64,000 nucleotides of DNA from Lysobacteraceae bacterium (GTDB lineage: Bacteria > Pseudomonadota > Gammaproteobacteria > Xanthomonadales > Xanthomonadaceae), in contig JAMLIV010000013.1 in NCBI GenBank assembly GCA_023954075.1, positions 23,466-87,465 on the forward strand. Direction: 5' to 3'. Shown one piece after another: positions 1 through 9,134 of this stretch. The position numbers and the translations under genes were made by a program. Under the pieces are notes generated by a model. That model searched no databases. It had not been told where the DNA came from and saw only the letters and a program-made list of their open reading frames with translations. Numbering within the stretch: the first letter of the stretch is position 1; each line of letters begins with the position of its first letter.

Positions 1-104
1 ACCTGCCCGGCGGCGTGCTGCACGTCCGGTGGCCCGGCCCGGGGTACGCCATCCACCTGGCCGGGCCGGCCGAGTTTGTCTTCGAGGGAGAGTTCCTGAC
101 ATGA
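1..104 (+). CDS. dapF: Diaminopimelate epimerase, C-terminal end (partial)
   Basis: Only the last 33 codons are in the window, read in frame from base 3. The peptide GPAEFVFEGEF near the end is typical of the DapF C-terminus. DapF converts LL- to meso-diaminopimelate for lysine and peptidoglycan synthesis in the cytoplasm. Its TGA stop overlaps the ATG of the next gene (ATGA at 101-104), so the two are translationally coupled. The order dapF-DUF484-xerC matches dapF-yigA-xerC in enterics, which supports the call from so short a fragment. Family assignment rests on this tail plus context. Confidence 0.8.
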   Translation, partial: LPGGVLHVRWPGPGYAIHLAGPAEFVFEGEFLT

Positions 105-778
105 GTGATTCCGCACGACGCGAGCTCGCCGCCGGCGACGTGGCCGCCTGGCTGCGCGAGCATCCCGCCTTCTTCTCGCAGTACCCGGATGTCGCCCTGG
201 CGATGGACGTGCCGCGCGAGGACGGGCGCACCACCTCGCTGGCGAGCTATCAGCTGGACGCACTGCGCGAGAAGAACCGCGAGCTCAACCGGCGTCTGCT
301 CGAGCTCTACGGCATCGCCAACGAGAACGAGCGCCTGACGGTGCGCACCCACCAGCTCACCCTGGCGCTGCTGCGCGCGCGCAGCCTGCCCGAGACGCTG
401 GCCACGCTGGTGGCCACGCTGCGCGAGGATTTCAGCAGCGAGTGGGTACGGGTGGTGCTCGTGGGTTCGCGCGATGGCGTTCCGGAAAGCCCCTGGTGGC
501 GCGTGCTGGCACCCGGAGATGCGGCGCTCGCGCCGTTTGCCGATTTCCTGGCCGGCGAGGAGCCGCTGTGCGGACGTCTGCAGCCGCCGAAGATGGGCGT
601 GCTGTTCGGCGATGACGCCGGCAAGGTGCAGTCGACCGCCCTGCTTCCGCTGGGCCGGCACGGCCTGCTCGCGGTCGGAAGCAGCGATGCCAACCGCTTC
701 TATCCGGGCATGGGCACGCTGTTCCTGCGCCTGATGGCCGAAGCCCTGGCGGCGGCGCTGTCGCGCTACGACGCCTGA
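101..778 (+). CDS. DUF484 family protein (YigA-like)
   Basis: A 225-residue cytoplasmic protein. I chose ATG 101, which overlaps the dapF stop, because the 24 residues that a longer frame from 29 would add are just the overlapping dapF codons in another frame. The N-terminus (AAWLREHPAFFSQYPDV) is the family signature, followed by an Arg-rich helix (about residues 55-85) and a GAF-like C-terminal half. DUF484 proteins sit between dapF and xerC in many gammaproteobacteria. Their biochemical role is not established, and the GAF-like fold suggests ligand sensing (inference). The next gene, xerC, starts 16 bases after the stop. Confidence 0.9.
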   Translation: MSDSARRELAAGDVAAWLREHPAFFSQYPDVALAMDVPREDGRTTSLASYQLDALREKNRELNRRLLELYGIANENERLTVRTHQLTLALLRARSLPETLATLVATLREDFSSEWVRVVLVGSRDGVPESPWWRVLAPGDAALAPFADFLAGEEPLCGRLQPPKMGVLFGDDAGKVQSTALLPLGRHGLLAVGSSDANRFYPGMGTLFLRLMAEALAAALSRYDA

Positions 779-794
779 GCGGCGGAGGCTGGCG

Positions 795-1745
795 ATGGCC
801 ACGGCAGGCGAGCGCGATCCGGACGACACGTTCGCCGTGGCGGACGCGCTCGCCGCCCCCGTGCTGACGTATCTGGATGGCCTGCGGGTGGAGCGCGGCT
901 ATTCGCCGCACACCCTCGCCGGCTACCGCCGCGACCTCGCGCGCCTGGTCGGATTCGCGCGCCGGCGCGGCCTTGCGCAGTGGCGCGCGCTGGATCCCGA
1001 ACAGATGCGCGGCTTCATCGCCGCCGAGCACCGCCGCGGCCTTTCCGCCACCAGCGTGCAGCGGCTCCTGTCTTCGTGCCGCGGCTTCTTCGGCCACCTC
1101 CTGCGCGAAGGCGGACTTGCGGCGAGCCCCGCGGCCGACCTGCGCGCGCCGCGCGCGCCGCGCAAGCTGCCGCAGGTGCTCGATGCCGACGAAATGAGCC
1201 GGCTGCTCGATTTCCCCACCCTGACGCCCGAGGACGTGCGCGATCGCGCCATGCTGGAACTGCTCTATTCCTCCGGCCTGCGCCGCGCCGAGCTGTGCGG
1301 CCTGCGCTGGGGAGATCTTCAACTGGAAGAGGGCCTGGTGCGGGTGCGCGGCAAAGGCGGCCGCAGCCGCGATGTACCGGTCGGCAGCAAGGCGCGCGAG
1401 GCGCTTTCGGCGCTGCGCGCGCTCGGTGCCGCCACGCCGGCGCAGCCGGTGTTCAAGGGCGCGCGCGGCGGGGCGATCGGCGAAGCCCTCGTGGGCCGGC
1501 GCATCAAGGCCGTCGCGCAGCGCCAGGGCATCGACAAGCGCGTGTATCCGCACCTGTTCCGCCATTCCTGCGCCAGCCACGTGCTGGAATCCTCCGGCGA
1601 CCTGCGCGCGGTGCAGGAACTCCTCGGCCACGCCGACATCGCCACCACCCAGATCTACACCCACCTGGATTTCCAGCACCTGGCGCGGGTGTACGACGAC
1701 GCGCATCCGCGGGCGCGTCGCCGCAGCCGCAGCGAGGACGGTTGA
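795..1745 (+). CDS. xerC: Tyrosine recombinase XerC
   Basis: A 316-residue site-specific recombinase that acts with XerD at dif to resolve chromosome dimers. It has an N-terminal SAM-like core-binding domain (about residues 22-108, with YLDGLRVERGYSPHT) and a C-terminal catalytic domain. All active-site residues are visible: Arg163 (SGLRRAEL), Lys187 (RGKGGR), His253 and Arg256 (HLFRHS), His279 (LLGHAD) and nucleophile Tyr288 (TQIYTH). The position between DUF484 and hslV, rather than next to a mobile element, identifies it as the housekeeping XerC and not a phage integrase. The first 20 residues are less conserved, and a slightly later start cannot be excluded. Confidence 0.96.
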   Translation: MATAGERDPDDTFAVADALAAPVLTYLDGLRVERGYSPHTLAGYRRDLARLVGFARRRGLAQWRALDPEQMRGFIAAEHRRGLSATSVQRLLSSCRGFFGHLLREGGLAASPAADLRAPRAPRKLPQVLDADEMSRLLDFPTLTPEDVRDRAMLELLYSSGLRRAELCGLRWGDLQLEEGLVRVRGKGGRSRDVPVGSKAREALSALRALGAATPAQPVFKGARGGAIGEALVGRRIKAVAQRQGIDKRVYPHLFRHSCASHVLESSGDLRAVQELLGHADIATTQIYTHLDFQHLARVYDDAHPRARRRSRSEDG

Positions 1746-1799
1746 TTTGCGCCGCGCAGGCCGCATATCCAGAGCCTTCGATCCTCGGGAATACCGACC

Positions 1800-2342
1800 G
1801 TGAGCCAGACCGATACCTTCCACGCCACCACCATCGTTTCGGTGCGCCGCGGTGATCGCGTCGTGATCGGCGGCGATGGGCAGGTCACGCTCGGCAACAC
1901 CGTGGTCAAGGCCAACGCGCGCAAGGTGCGCCGGCTGGCGAACGGCAAGGTGCTGGCGGGCTTTGCCGGTGCCACGGCCGATGCCTTCACCCTGTTCGAG
2001 CTGTTCGAAGCCAAGCTGGAAAAGCACGGCGGCCAGCTGGTGCGCGCGGCGGTGGAAATGGCCAAGGACTGGCGCACGGATCGCCGCCTGGGCCGGCTCG
2101 AAGCCATGCTCGCGGTGGTCGACAAGGAGGCCTCGCTGCTGATTTCCGGCAACGGCGACGTGCTCGAACCCGAAGATGGCCTGATCGCCATCGGCTCGGG
2201 TGGCCCCTTCGCCCAGGCCGCTGCCCGCGCCCTGATCGAAAACACCGACCTGGACCCGCGCCAGATCGTCGAGCAGGCGCTCAAGATCGCCGGCGACATC
2301 TGCATCTACACCAACCACAATCGGACGATCGAGGAGCTGTGA
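1800..2342 (+). CDS. hslV: ATP-dependent protease subunit HslV (ClpQ)
   Basis: The peptidase subunit of the HslVU (ClpQY) protease, a double hexameric ring with N-terminal threonine nucleophiles. The frame opens at GTG 1800 and encodes 180 residues. The conserved mature start [10 protein letters not shown] begins at residue 10, so MSQTDTFHA must be removed to expose Thr10. A short extension ending in FHA before TTI is known in Xanthomonas-type HslV, so I kept this start. No ATG lies closer to the Thr. GDGQVTLG and the GxxGxxAD-like segment (GFAGATADA) also fit. An inverted repeat begins at the stop codon and separates it from hslU. Confidence 0.95.
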   Translation: MSQTDTFHATTIVSVRRGDRVVIGGDGQVTLGNTVVKANARKVRRLANGKVLAGFAGATADAFTLFELFEAKLEKHGGQLVRAAVEMAKDWRTDRRLGRLEAMLAVVDKEASLLISGNGDVLEPEDGLIAIGSGGPFAQAAARALIENTDLDPRQIVEQALKIAGDICIYTNHNRTIEEL

Positions 2343-2412
2343 TTGGGGATTCGGGATTGGCTAAACCCCGTTCCGACCGACCCCCGCTCTTCCAAATCCC
2401 CGATCCCCAATC
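2341..2412. repeat. Imperfect inverted repeat between hslV and hslU
   Basis: The left arm at 2341-2360 (GATTGGGGATTCGGGATTGG) pairs with 2392-2412, whose reverse complement reads the same apart from one-base bulges. The arm starts inside the hslV stop codon and the hairpin fills most of the 89-base gap before hslU. Short GGGATT-rich palindromes of this kind are scattered between genes in Xanthomonadales. It may affect mRNA stability or the hslV:hslU ratio (inference). It also adds a spurious 31-codon open extension upstream of hslU. Confidence 0.7.
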
Positions 2413-2431
2413 CTCAATCCTCGCAAACACC

Positions 2432-3747
<1,316 letters not shown>

Positions 3748-3751
<4 letters not shown>

Positions 3752-4107
3752 GCACGCCTCGCCCCACCGACCTCGTGCTGCACCGTGCCGCCCGCACGCT
3801 GGAGGTCGCGTTCGATGACGGCACGCGCTTCGACCTGCCGGCCGAGTACCTGCGCGTGCATTCGCCCTCGGCCGAACTGCAGGGCCACGGGCCGGGGCAG
3901 AAGGTGCTGCTGGGCGGGCGCCGCCAGGTCGGCATCGTGGGCATCGAGCCGGTCGGCAACTACGCCGTGCTGCTGCGCTTCTCCGACGGCCACGCCAGCG
4001 GCATCTACAGCTGGGAAACGCTGCGCGAGCTGGGCCGCGACCGGGAGGCCAACTGGGCGGCGTATCTGCGCGAGTTGGAGGCGGCGGGCCTTTCACGCGA
4101 CCGCTGA
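3748..4107 (+). CDS. DUF971 family protein
   Basis: 119 residues from GTG 3748, which overlaps the hslU stop (GTGA). The domain is the gamma-butyrobetaine hydroxylase N-terminal-like fold: [24 protein letters not shown], then [20 protein letters not shown] and IYSW. In many gammaproteobacteria this gene follows hslU, and the family is loosely tied to iron-sulfur or metal chemistry, but its function is not established. It ends 46 bases before the sigma factor gene, so it is probably the last member of the dapF-hslVU cluster. Confidence 0.9.
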
Positions 4108-4153
4108 TGCCGCGCGCCTGACGTTTTCGCGTTGCTGCGGTAGATTGCCCGTC

Positions 4154-4738
4154 ATGGCCGGCGAGGCAACCCAACTTCTGCACGACTGGCGGGCCGGCAG
4201 CCTGGAGGCCCGCGATCGCCTCGTGGCCCTGCTTTACGGCGAGCTGCGCGGCTTGGCCGTGCGCCAGTTCGGCCGCGAGCGCGCCGACCACACCCTGCAG
4301 CCGACCGCCCTGGTGAGCGAGGCCTACCAGCGTCTGGCAGCGCTCGAGCGCATCGACTGGCGCGATCGCGCGCACTTCATCGGCGTGGCCGCGCGGCTGA
4401 TGCGCGAGATCCTGATCGACCACGCGCGCAGGCACCAGGCGGAAAAGCGCGACGGCGGCCAGCGCGTGACGCTGTTCACCAACCTTCCGGCGCAGGAGGG
4501 CGCGCTGGACGCGCTGGCGCTGGAGCAGGCGCTGCAGCGGCTGGAGGCGCTGGCGCCGGACAAGGCGCGCGTGGTGGAGCTGCGCTTCTACGGCGGATTG
4601 TCGATCGAGGAAACCGCCGAGGTCATGGAGATCTCCCCGGCCACGGTGAAGCGGCACTGGCAGGCGGCGCGCGTCTGGCTGTTCGATGCGCTCGGTGCGG
4701 AGCGTTCCGGCGCCGGCGGCGGGGAGAGCGGGCCGTGA
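4154..4738 (+). CDS. ECF-type RNA polymerase sigma factor
   Basis: 194 residues from ATG 4154. It has region 2 features (LLYGELRGLAVRQFGRERADHTLQPTALV and ARLMREILIDHARRHQAEKR) and a region 4 helix-turn-helix (LSIEETAEVMEISPATVKRHW, residues about 157-177). The sequence looks like the ECF subgroup with a TLQPTALV segment that commonly pairs with Ser/Thr kinases. The open frame extends upstream through the DUF971 gene in another phase, which is not coding. The stop overlaps the GTG of the kinase gene, so the pair is translationally coupled and no anti-sigma factor gene is adjacent. The likely control is by kinase signalling (inference). Confidence 0.93.
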   Translation: MAGEATQLLHDWRAGSLEARDRLVALLYGELRGLAVRQFGRERADHTLQPTALVSEAYQRLAALERIDWRDRAHFIGVAARLMREILIDHARRHQAEKRDGGQRVTLFTNLPAQEGALDALALEQALQRLEALAPDKARVVELRFYGGLSIEETAEVMEISPATVKRHWQAARVWLFDALGAERSGAGGGESGP

Positions 4739-7116
4739 CGGTCACGCAGGTGCTGGGCGAGGACGGCGACGAGCGTCGCGCGCTCGAGGTGCTCGATCAG
4801 CTCCTCGACCTTCCGGAGCGCGAACAGGAGGCCGCGCTCGCCGCGCTTTCGCTGCCGCCGGCGCTGGCGCGGCGGGTGCGTTCCCTGCTGTCGGTGCAGG
4901 CGCGCGCGGCGGATCTTTTCGATACCGCGCCCAGCCCCTCGGCGCGCGTACACCCGGGCCTGCCGCAGCCGGACGAGCGCATCGGGGTCTACCGCATCGA
5001 GCGTCCGATCGGCGCCGGCGGCATGGGCGCGGTGTTCCTGGCCTCGCGTGACGACGGGCTGTTCGAGCAGCGCGTGGCGATCAAGCTGGTGCAGCCGATC
5101 CATCCGTTCGTCGATGCGGACTGGCAGCGCGGCGTGCTGGCGCACTTCGAGGAGGAGCGCGCCATCCTCGCCCAGCTCCAGCATCCCAACATCGTGCGCA
5201 TCATCGACGGCGGCCAGACCGACGCCGGCCTGCCGTACCTGGTGATGGACTACATCGACGGCGTCGACCTGATGCGCCATTGCCGCGAGCAGCGGCTGGA
5301 GCTGGCCGACCGCATCCGCCTCTTCTGCCAGGTCTGCGAGGCGGTGCAGGAGGCGCACCGCCACCTGATCGTGCATCGCGATCTCAAGCCGGGCAACGTG
5401 CTGGTCGACGCCGGCGGCACGCCGCACCTGCTGGATTTCGGCATCGCCAAGCTGCTCGATCCGGTGCGCGCCCAGGGCGCGCCGGAAGATGAAACCCAGG
5501 CCACCCTGCTGGGCGCGATGACGCCGGCCTACGCCAGCCCCGAGCAGCTGCGCCGACGCCCGCTCACCACCCGTTCGGACGTCTATTCGCTCGGCGTGAT
5601 GCTCTACCAGATGCTGGCCGGAAAGCGCCCCTACCAGACCGATTCGCTCACGCCGGCGGAACTGGAGCGTGCGATCTGCACCACCGAGCCGCCCAGCGTC
5701 TCGCGCGCGCTGCGTGATGATGACGCGTCGCCCGGGTATCTCGAGATGCCGCGCCAGATCGCGCCGGATCTGGAGCGCATCGTCGCCAAGGCGCTGCACA
5801 AGGAACCCGGGCGGCGCTACGGCTCGGCGCAGGAGCTGGCGGACGACCTTCGCCGCTATCTGGCGGGCCAGCCGGTGCTGGCGCAGCCCGATTCGCTCGG
5901 CTACCGGATGCGCAAGTTCGTGGGGCGCCATCGCGCCGCCACCGCGACGGCGGCGGTCGCGCTGCTGCTGATCCTGGGCGCCGGCGCCACGGCCCTGGTG
6001 CAGGCGCACCGCGCGCGGCTGGCCGCGGCCGACGCGCAGGAGATCAACGCCTTCCTGATGGAAGTCCTGACCGAGTCGAGCGTCGATCACGCCGGCAGCG
6101 AGGTGGGCCTGGGCGACGTGCTGGAAGCCGCGGGCGCGAGGATCGATGCGCGCTTCGCGCAGCGACCGGAGATCGCCGCCGGCCTGCGCCACGCGCTGGG
6201 CAACAACCTGCTCAACCTCAACCGGCTCGAAGCCGCCGGCAGGCAGCTGGAGGCGGCGCTTGCCGAGGCGAAGATCGCCTTCGGCCCGTCCAGCCTGCTG
6301 GCCTGGCAGATCTCCGACAGCCTCGCGCTGCTGCGGGTGGATCAGGGCCGCTACAGCGAGGCCGCGACGCTGCTGGAAGAGGTGCTGGCCGGCGTTCGCC
6401 GCAGCGGCCAGCGCGACACCCCGTTTTTCGTGCGGGCGAGCAACAATCTCGGGTACCTCTACATGGAGCGGGAGGAATACGCGCAGGCCGAGCCGCACGT
6501 GGCCGCCGCGCTGGCCGCGATCGAGCAGGGCGGCGTGGAGATTCCCCGGGATGAATACAGCAGCCTGCTGACCAACCAGGCGCAGATCCTGCACGGACTG
6601 GATCGGCGCGAGGAGGCCGATGCGCTGTACCGGCGCGCCTACGACATCCTGCGGACGGAGTATCCCGAGGCCACCCGGGAAATGGCCATCCAGCTCAACA
6701 ACCGCGCGCTGCTGCTGTCCGACATGGGGCGGCGCGAGGAGGCGCTGGAGCTGGCGCGCGAGTCGGTCGAGCTGCGCCGGCGCACCTATCGCGGCGATCA
6801 CCCGATGGTCGCCTTCGGGTTGACCAACCTGGTGGGCATGGCGCTGGGAGCGGGCAACCTGGACAAGGCGCTGGCCGCGGCGGAAGAAGCCGTGGCGATG
6901 GCCGAACGGCTGGAGGACACCCGCAGCGACATCAAGGTGCTCGCCCAGGCCGCCCTGGCCCAGGCGCATCTCGCGCGCGGCGAGCCCGCGCCGGCGCGCG
7001 CCGCGCTGGCGCGCGCCAGGCGGGCCCTGGACGAGATGCCGGAAGTCTCGCCGCGCGCCAAGACGACCCTCGACAGGCTGGAGTCCGCGCTGCGCGACCG
7101 GGAGGCGCGGGAGTGA
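4735..7116 (+). CDS. Membrane Ser/Thr protein kinase with C-terminal TPR repeats
   Basis: 793 residues. The first 85 form a small helical region. The Hanks-type kinase domain (about 86-376) is intact: glycine loop GAGGMG 93-98, Lys117 in VAIK, catalytic HRDLKPGN 214-221, DFG 234-236 and ASPE 267-270. A single membrane helix follows at about 401-423, with many Ala, Leu and Thr residues. The C-terminal half carries tetratricopeptide repeats (for example NNLGYLYMEREEYAQAEPHV), probably outside the inner membrane. Coupling to the upstream sigma factor gene suggests the kinase senses an envelope signal and acts on that sigma factor. The partner is inferred from gene order only. Confidence 0.93.
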   Translation: MTVTQVLGEDGDERRALEVLDQLLDLPEREQEAALAALSLPPALARRVRSLLSVQARAADLFDTAPSPSARVHPGLPQPDERIGVYRIERPIGAGGMGAVFLASRDDGLFEQRVAIKLVQPIHPFVDADWQRGVLAHFEEERAILAQLQHPNIVRIIDGGQTDAGLPYLVMDYIDGVDLMRHCREQRLELADRIRLFCQVCEAVQEAHRHLIVHRDLKPGNVLVDAGGTPHLLDFGIAKLLDPVRAQGAPEDETQATLLGAMTPAYASPEQLRRRPLTTRSDVYSLGVMLYQMLAGKRPYQTDSLTPAELERAICTTEPPSVSRALRDDDASPGYLEMPRQIAPDLERIVAKALHKEPGRRYGSAQELADDLRRYLAGQPVLAQPDSLGYRMRKFVGRHRAATATAAVALLLILGAGATALVQAHRARLAAADAQEINAFLMEVLTESSVDHAGSEVGLGDVLEAAGARIDARFAQRPEIAAGLRHALGNNLLNLNRLEAAGRQLEAALAEAKIAFGPSSLLAWQISDSLALLRVDQGRYSEAATLLEEVLAGVRRSGQRDTPFFVRASNNLGYLYMEREEYAQAEPHVAAALAAIEQGGVEIPRDEYSSLLTNQAQILHGLDRREEADALYRRAYDILRTEYPEATREMAIQLNNRALLLSDMGRREEALELARESVELRRRTYRGDHPMVAFGLTNLVGMALGAGNLDKALAAAEEAVAMAERLEDTRSDIKVLAQAALAQAHLARGEPAPARAALARARRALDEMPEVSPRAKTTLDRLESALRDREARE

Positions 7117-7177
7117 GCCGGAGGCCCGGTCCGCGCCCCGCGCCGCGCCATTCGGCGGAGTTTCCCGGAGCGCGTCG

Positions 7178-8461
7178 GTGCGGGTGCTGATCACCGGCGC
7201 CTATGGCTTCATCGGCATGCACGTCGTGGCGGCGCTGCTGCGCGCCGGACACGTGCCGGTGGCCGCGGTGCGCGGTTCGCGCGCCGCCATGCCCGGCATG
7301 GACTCGGTGGCCTGCGACTTCACGCGCGACGTCGATGCCGCGGCGTGGCGCCCGCGGCTGGCCGGGATCGACGCGGTGGTCAACTGCGCCGGCATCCTGC
7401 GGGAAGCGCGCGCGGGCGACTTCGAGCGGGTCCACGCGACGGTGCCGCTGGCGCTGGCGCAGGCCTGCCGGGACGCCGGCGTACGCCGCCTGGTGCAGGT
7501 ATCCGCGCTGGGCGATCCGCGCGACGCCGAGTTTGTCGCCTCCAAGCACCGGGGCGACGAAGCCATCCTGCGCAGCGGCATCGACGCGGTGGTGCTGCGC
7601 CCCTCGGTGGTCTATTCCACGCGCGGTTCCTACGGCGGCACCACGCTGCTGCGCGGCCTTGCGGCGCTGCCGCTGATCCCGATTCCCGGGCGCGGCGAGA
7701 CGCGGCTGCAGCCGCTGGATGCCGAGGACCTGGCAGCCGCGGTGCTCGCCGCGCTGGAGCGTCCCGAGGCGGCCGGCCAGCGCCTGGAGCTGGGCGGCCC
7801 GGAGGCGATCACGCTGCGCCGCTACCTCGGCCTGTGGCGGCGCTGGCTGGGAATGGGCGAGGCGCGATTCATCGCGGTTCCGCGCGCGCTGGCGCGGCTC
7901 GGCGCGCGGCTGGGCGAAGCGTTCGGGCGCGGGCCGCTGGGCATGACGATGTGGCGCATGCTGGAGCGCGGCAGCGTGGTTTCGGATGCGTCGCTGTCGC
8001 ATAGCCGGGCGGTGCTGGGGTGGAACCCCGCGCCACTGGAAGTGGCGCTTGCGCGCGGCGCGGCCAGCAGCGCGGACCGCTGGCAGGCGCGAACCGTGTT
8101 CCTGCGGCCGCTCCTGCACGCGGCGCTGGCGCTCACCTTTCTCGCCTCGGGCGCGGTCGGCCTGATGACGCCCGTGGCGGCGGTGGAGTCGCTGTTCGAA
8201 GCCGGCGGGCTGCCGCAATCCTGGGCCGGTCCGCTCGCGCTGGGCGGAAGCCTTGCCGACGTCGCGCTGGGCCTTTGGCTCCTTCTCGCGCGCCGCCCGC
8301 GCCGCCCGCTGGCCGCGATGGCCGCGCTCGTGGTCGGCTACACCGTCTGCATCGGCGCGCTGCTGCCGGGCGTCTGGCTGGACCCGTTCGGGGGGCTTCT
8401 GAAGAACATCGTGGTCCTGGTCGCCATCGCGATCGCCGCGGCGGGGGCGGAGCGGCAGTAG
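7178..8461 (+). CDS. SDR-family NAD(P)-binding protein fused to a DoxX-like membrane domain
   Basis: 427 residues from GTG 7178. The N-terminal Rossmann domain shows GAYGFIG (7-13) and an extended-SDR pattern like NmrA or complex I subunit homologues (DAVVNCAGILRE, LVQVSALGDP). The usual catalytic YxxxK is not clear, so it may bind nucleotide without classic epimerase activity. From about residue 300 there are four hydrophobic segments of the DoxX-like type (LLHAALALTFLASGAVGLM, ADVALGLWLLLA, AALVVGYTVCIGALL, NIVVLVAIAIAAAGA). The stop shares one base with the DUF2269 start, so the two membrane proteins are co-expressed. The substrate is unknown. Confidence 0.88.
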   Translation: MRVLITGAYGFIGMHVVAALLRAGHVPVAAVRGSRAAMPGMDSVACDFTRDVDAAAWRPRLAGIDAVVNCAGILREARAGDFERVHATVPLALAQACRDAGVRRLVQVSALGDPRDAEFVASKHRGDEAILRSGIDAVVLRPSVVYSTRGSYGGTTLLRGLAALPLIPIPGRGETRLQPLDAEDLAAAVLAALERPEAAGQRLELGGPEAITLRRYLGLWRRWLGMGEARFIAVPRALARLGARLGEAFGRGPLGMTMWRMLERGSVVSDASLSHSRAVLGWNPAPLEVALARGAASSADRWQARTVFLRPLLHAALALTFLASGAVGLMTPVAAVESLFEAGGLPQSWAGPLALGGSLADVALGLWLLLARRPRRPLAAMAALVVGYTVCIGALLPGVWLDPFGGLLKNIVVLVAIAIAAAGAERQ

Positions 8462-8925
8462 TGGAGTTCCTGCTCGTCAAGACGTTGCACATCCTCTCCT
8501 CCACGGTGCTGTTCGGCACCGGGCTGGGCACGGCCTTCTTCCAGTGGATGGCGTACCGGCGCGGCGAGGTGGCGGCGATCGCGGTCACGGCGCGCCACGT
8601 GGTGCTGGCCGACTGGCTGTTCACCACTCCGGCCATCATCGTCCAGCCGCTGACCGGCTTCTGGCTCCTGCACCTGATGGGGCTTTCCTGGGGCGCATCG
8701 TGGATCCGGCTCTCGCTCGGGCTCTACGCGCTGGCCGGCGCGTGCTGGCTGCCGGTGGTCTGGATCCAGTATCGGCTGCGCGCCCTGGCCGAGGCCGCGG
8801 ACGCCGCCGGCGCGCCGCTTCCGCCGTCCTACCATCGCCTGATGCGTCTGTGGTTCGCGCTGGGCTGGCCGGCGTTCGCGGGCCTGGTGGCGGTGTTCTG
8901 GCTGATGGTGGCCAAGCCGGGGTGA
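8461..8925 (+). CDS. DUF2269 family integral membrane protein
   Basis: 154 residues from GTG 8461, whose first base is the last base of the preceding stop. It has four predicted membrane helices: an N-terminal one with conserved KTLHILSSTVLFGTG, then FTTPAIIVQPLTGFWLLHLMG, LGLYALAGACWLPVVWIQ and FALGWPAFAGLVAVFWLMV. The His and Arg residues near the membrane match DUF2269, a family repeatedly found beside SDR-DoxX proteins. No biochemical function is established. It probably forms a complex or pathway with the upstream gene (inference from overlap). Confidence 0.88.
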   Translation: MEFLLVKTLHILSSTVLFGTGLGTAFFQWMAYRRGEVAAIAVTARHVVLADWLFTTPAIIVQPLTGFWLLHLMGLSWGASWIRLSLGLYALAGACWLPVVWIQYRLRALAEAADAAGAPLPPSYHRLMRLWFALGWPAFAGLVAVFWLMVAKPG

Positions 8926-8930
8926 CTGGA

Positions 8931-9134
8931 ATGCGTACGCGTAACGCCATCAAGTTCCGGCGGCAGGCCGCATTGCTCGCTGGCGCGCTTGCGTTGGCCG
9001 GCCTTCTTTTCAGCGTGTTCGACGGTTCTGAGGGAGGGAAGGGGCGCCAAGACGGTGCAGAATCCGGTGTCCGCCAGGAGGGCGGCCAATGGACGAACCC
9101 GCGCCTGGACAGGACATACCGTTGGCAGGGGTGA
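8931..9134 (+). CDS. Small ORF with N-terminal membrane or signal segment (possible split gene 5' part)
   Basis: 67 codons from ATG 8931, five bases after the DUF2269 stop. MRTRNAIKFRRQ is followed by the hydrophobic AALLAGALALAGLLFSVF (about 13-30) and a hydrophilic tail. This looks like a signal anchor without a mature protein. The downstream frame at 9089 lacks any signal and overlaps this ORF in another phase, with both frames open from 9032 to 9134. A single one-base shift there would join the two into one exported protein. It may therefore be the broken 5' end of that gene, or an independent small membrane protein. Confidence 0.5.
   Translation: MRTRNAIKFRRQAALLAGALALAGLLFSVFDGSEGGKGRQDGAESGVRQEGGQWTNPRLDRTYRWQG

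Noticed and set aside
795..1745. Phage or island integrase
   Set aside because: The tyrosine recombinase sits in the conserved dapF-DUF484-xerC-hslVU order, so it is the housekeeping XerC.
432..2318. 628-codon minus-strand frame across xerC and hslV
   Set aside because: Antisense shadow of two well-identified genes.
4588..7194. 868-codon minus-strand frame opposite the TPR kinase
   Set aside because: Antisense shadow; the kinase on + has all catalytic motifs.
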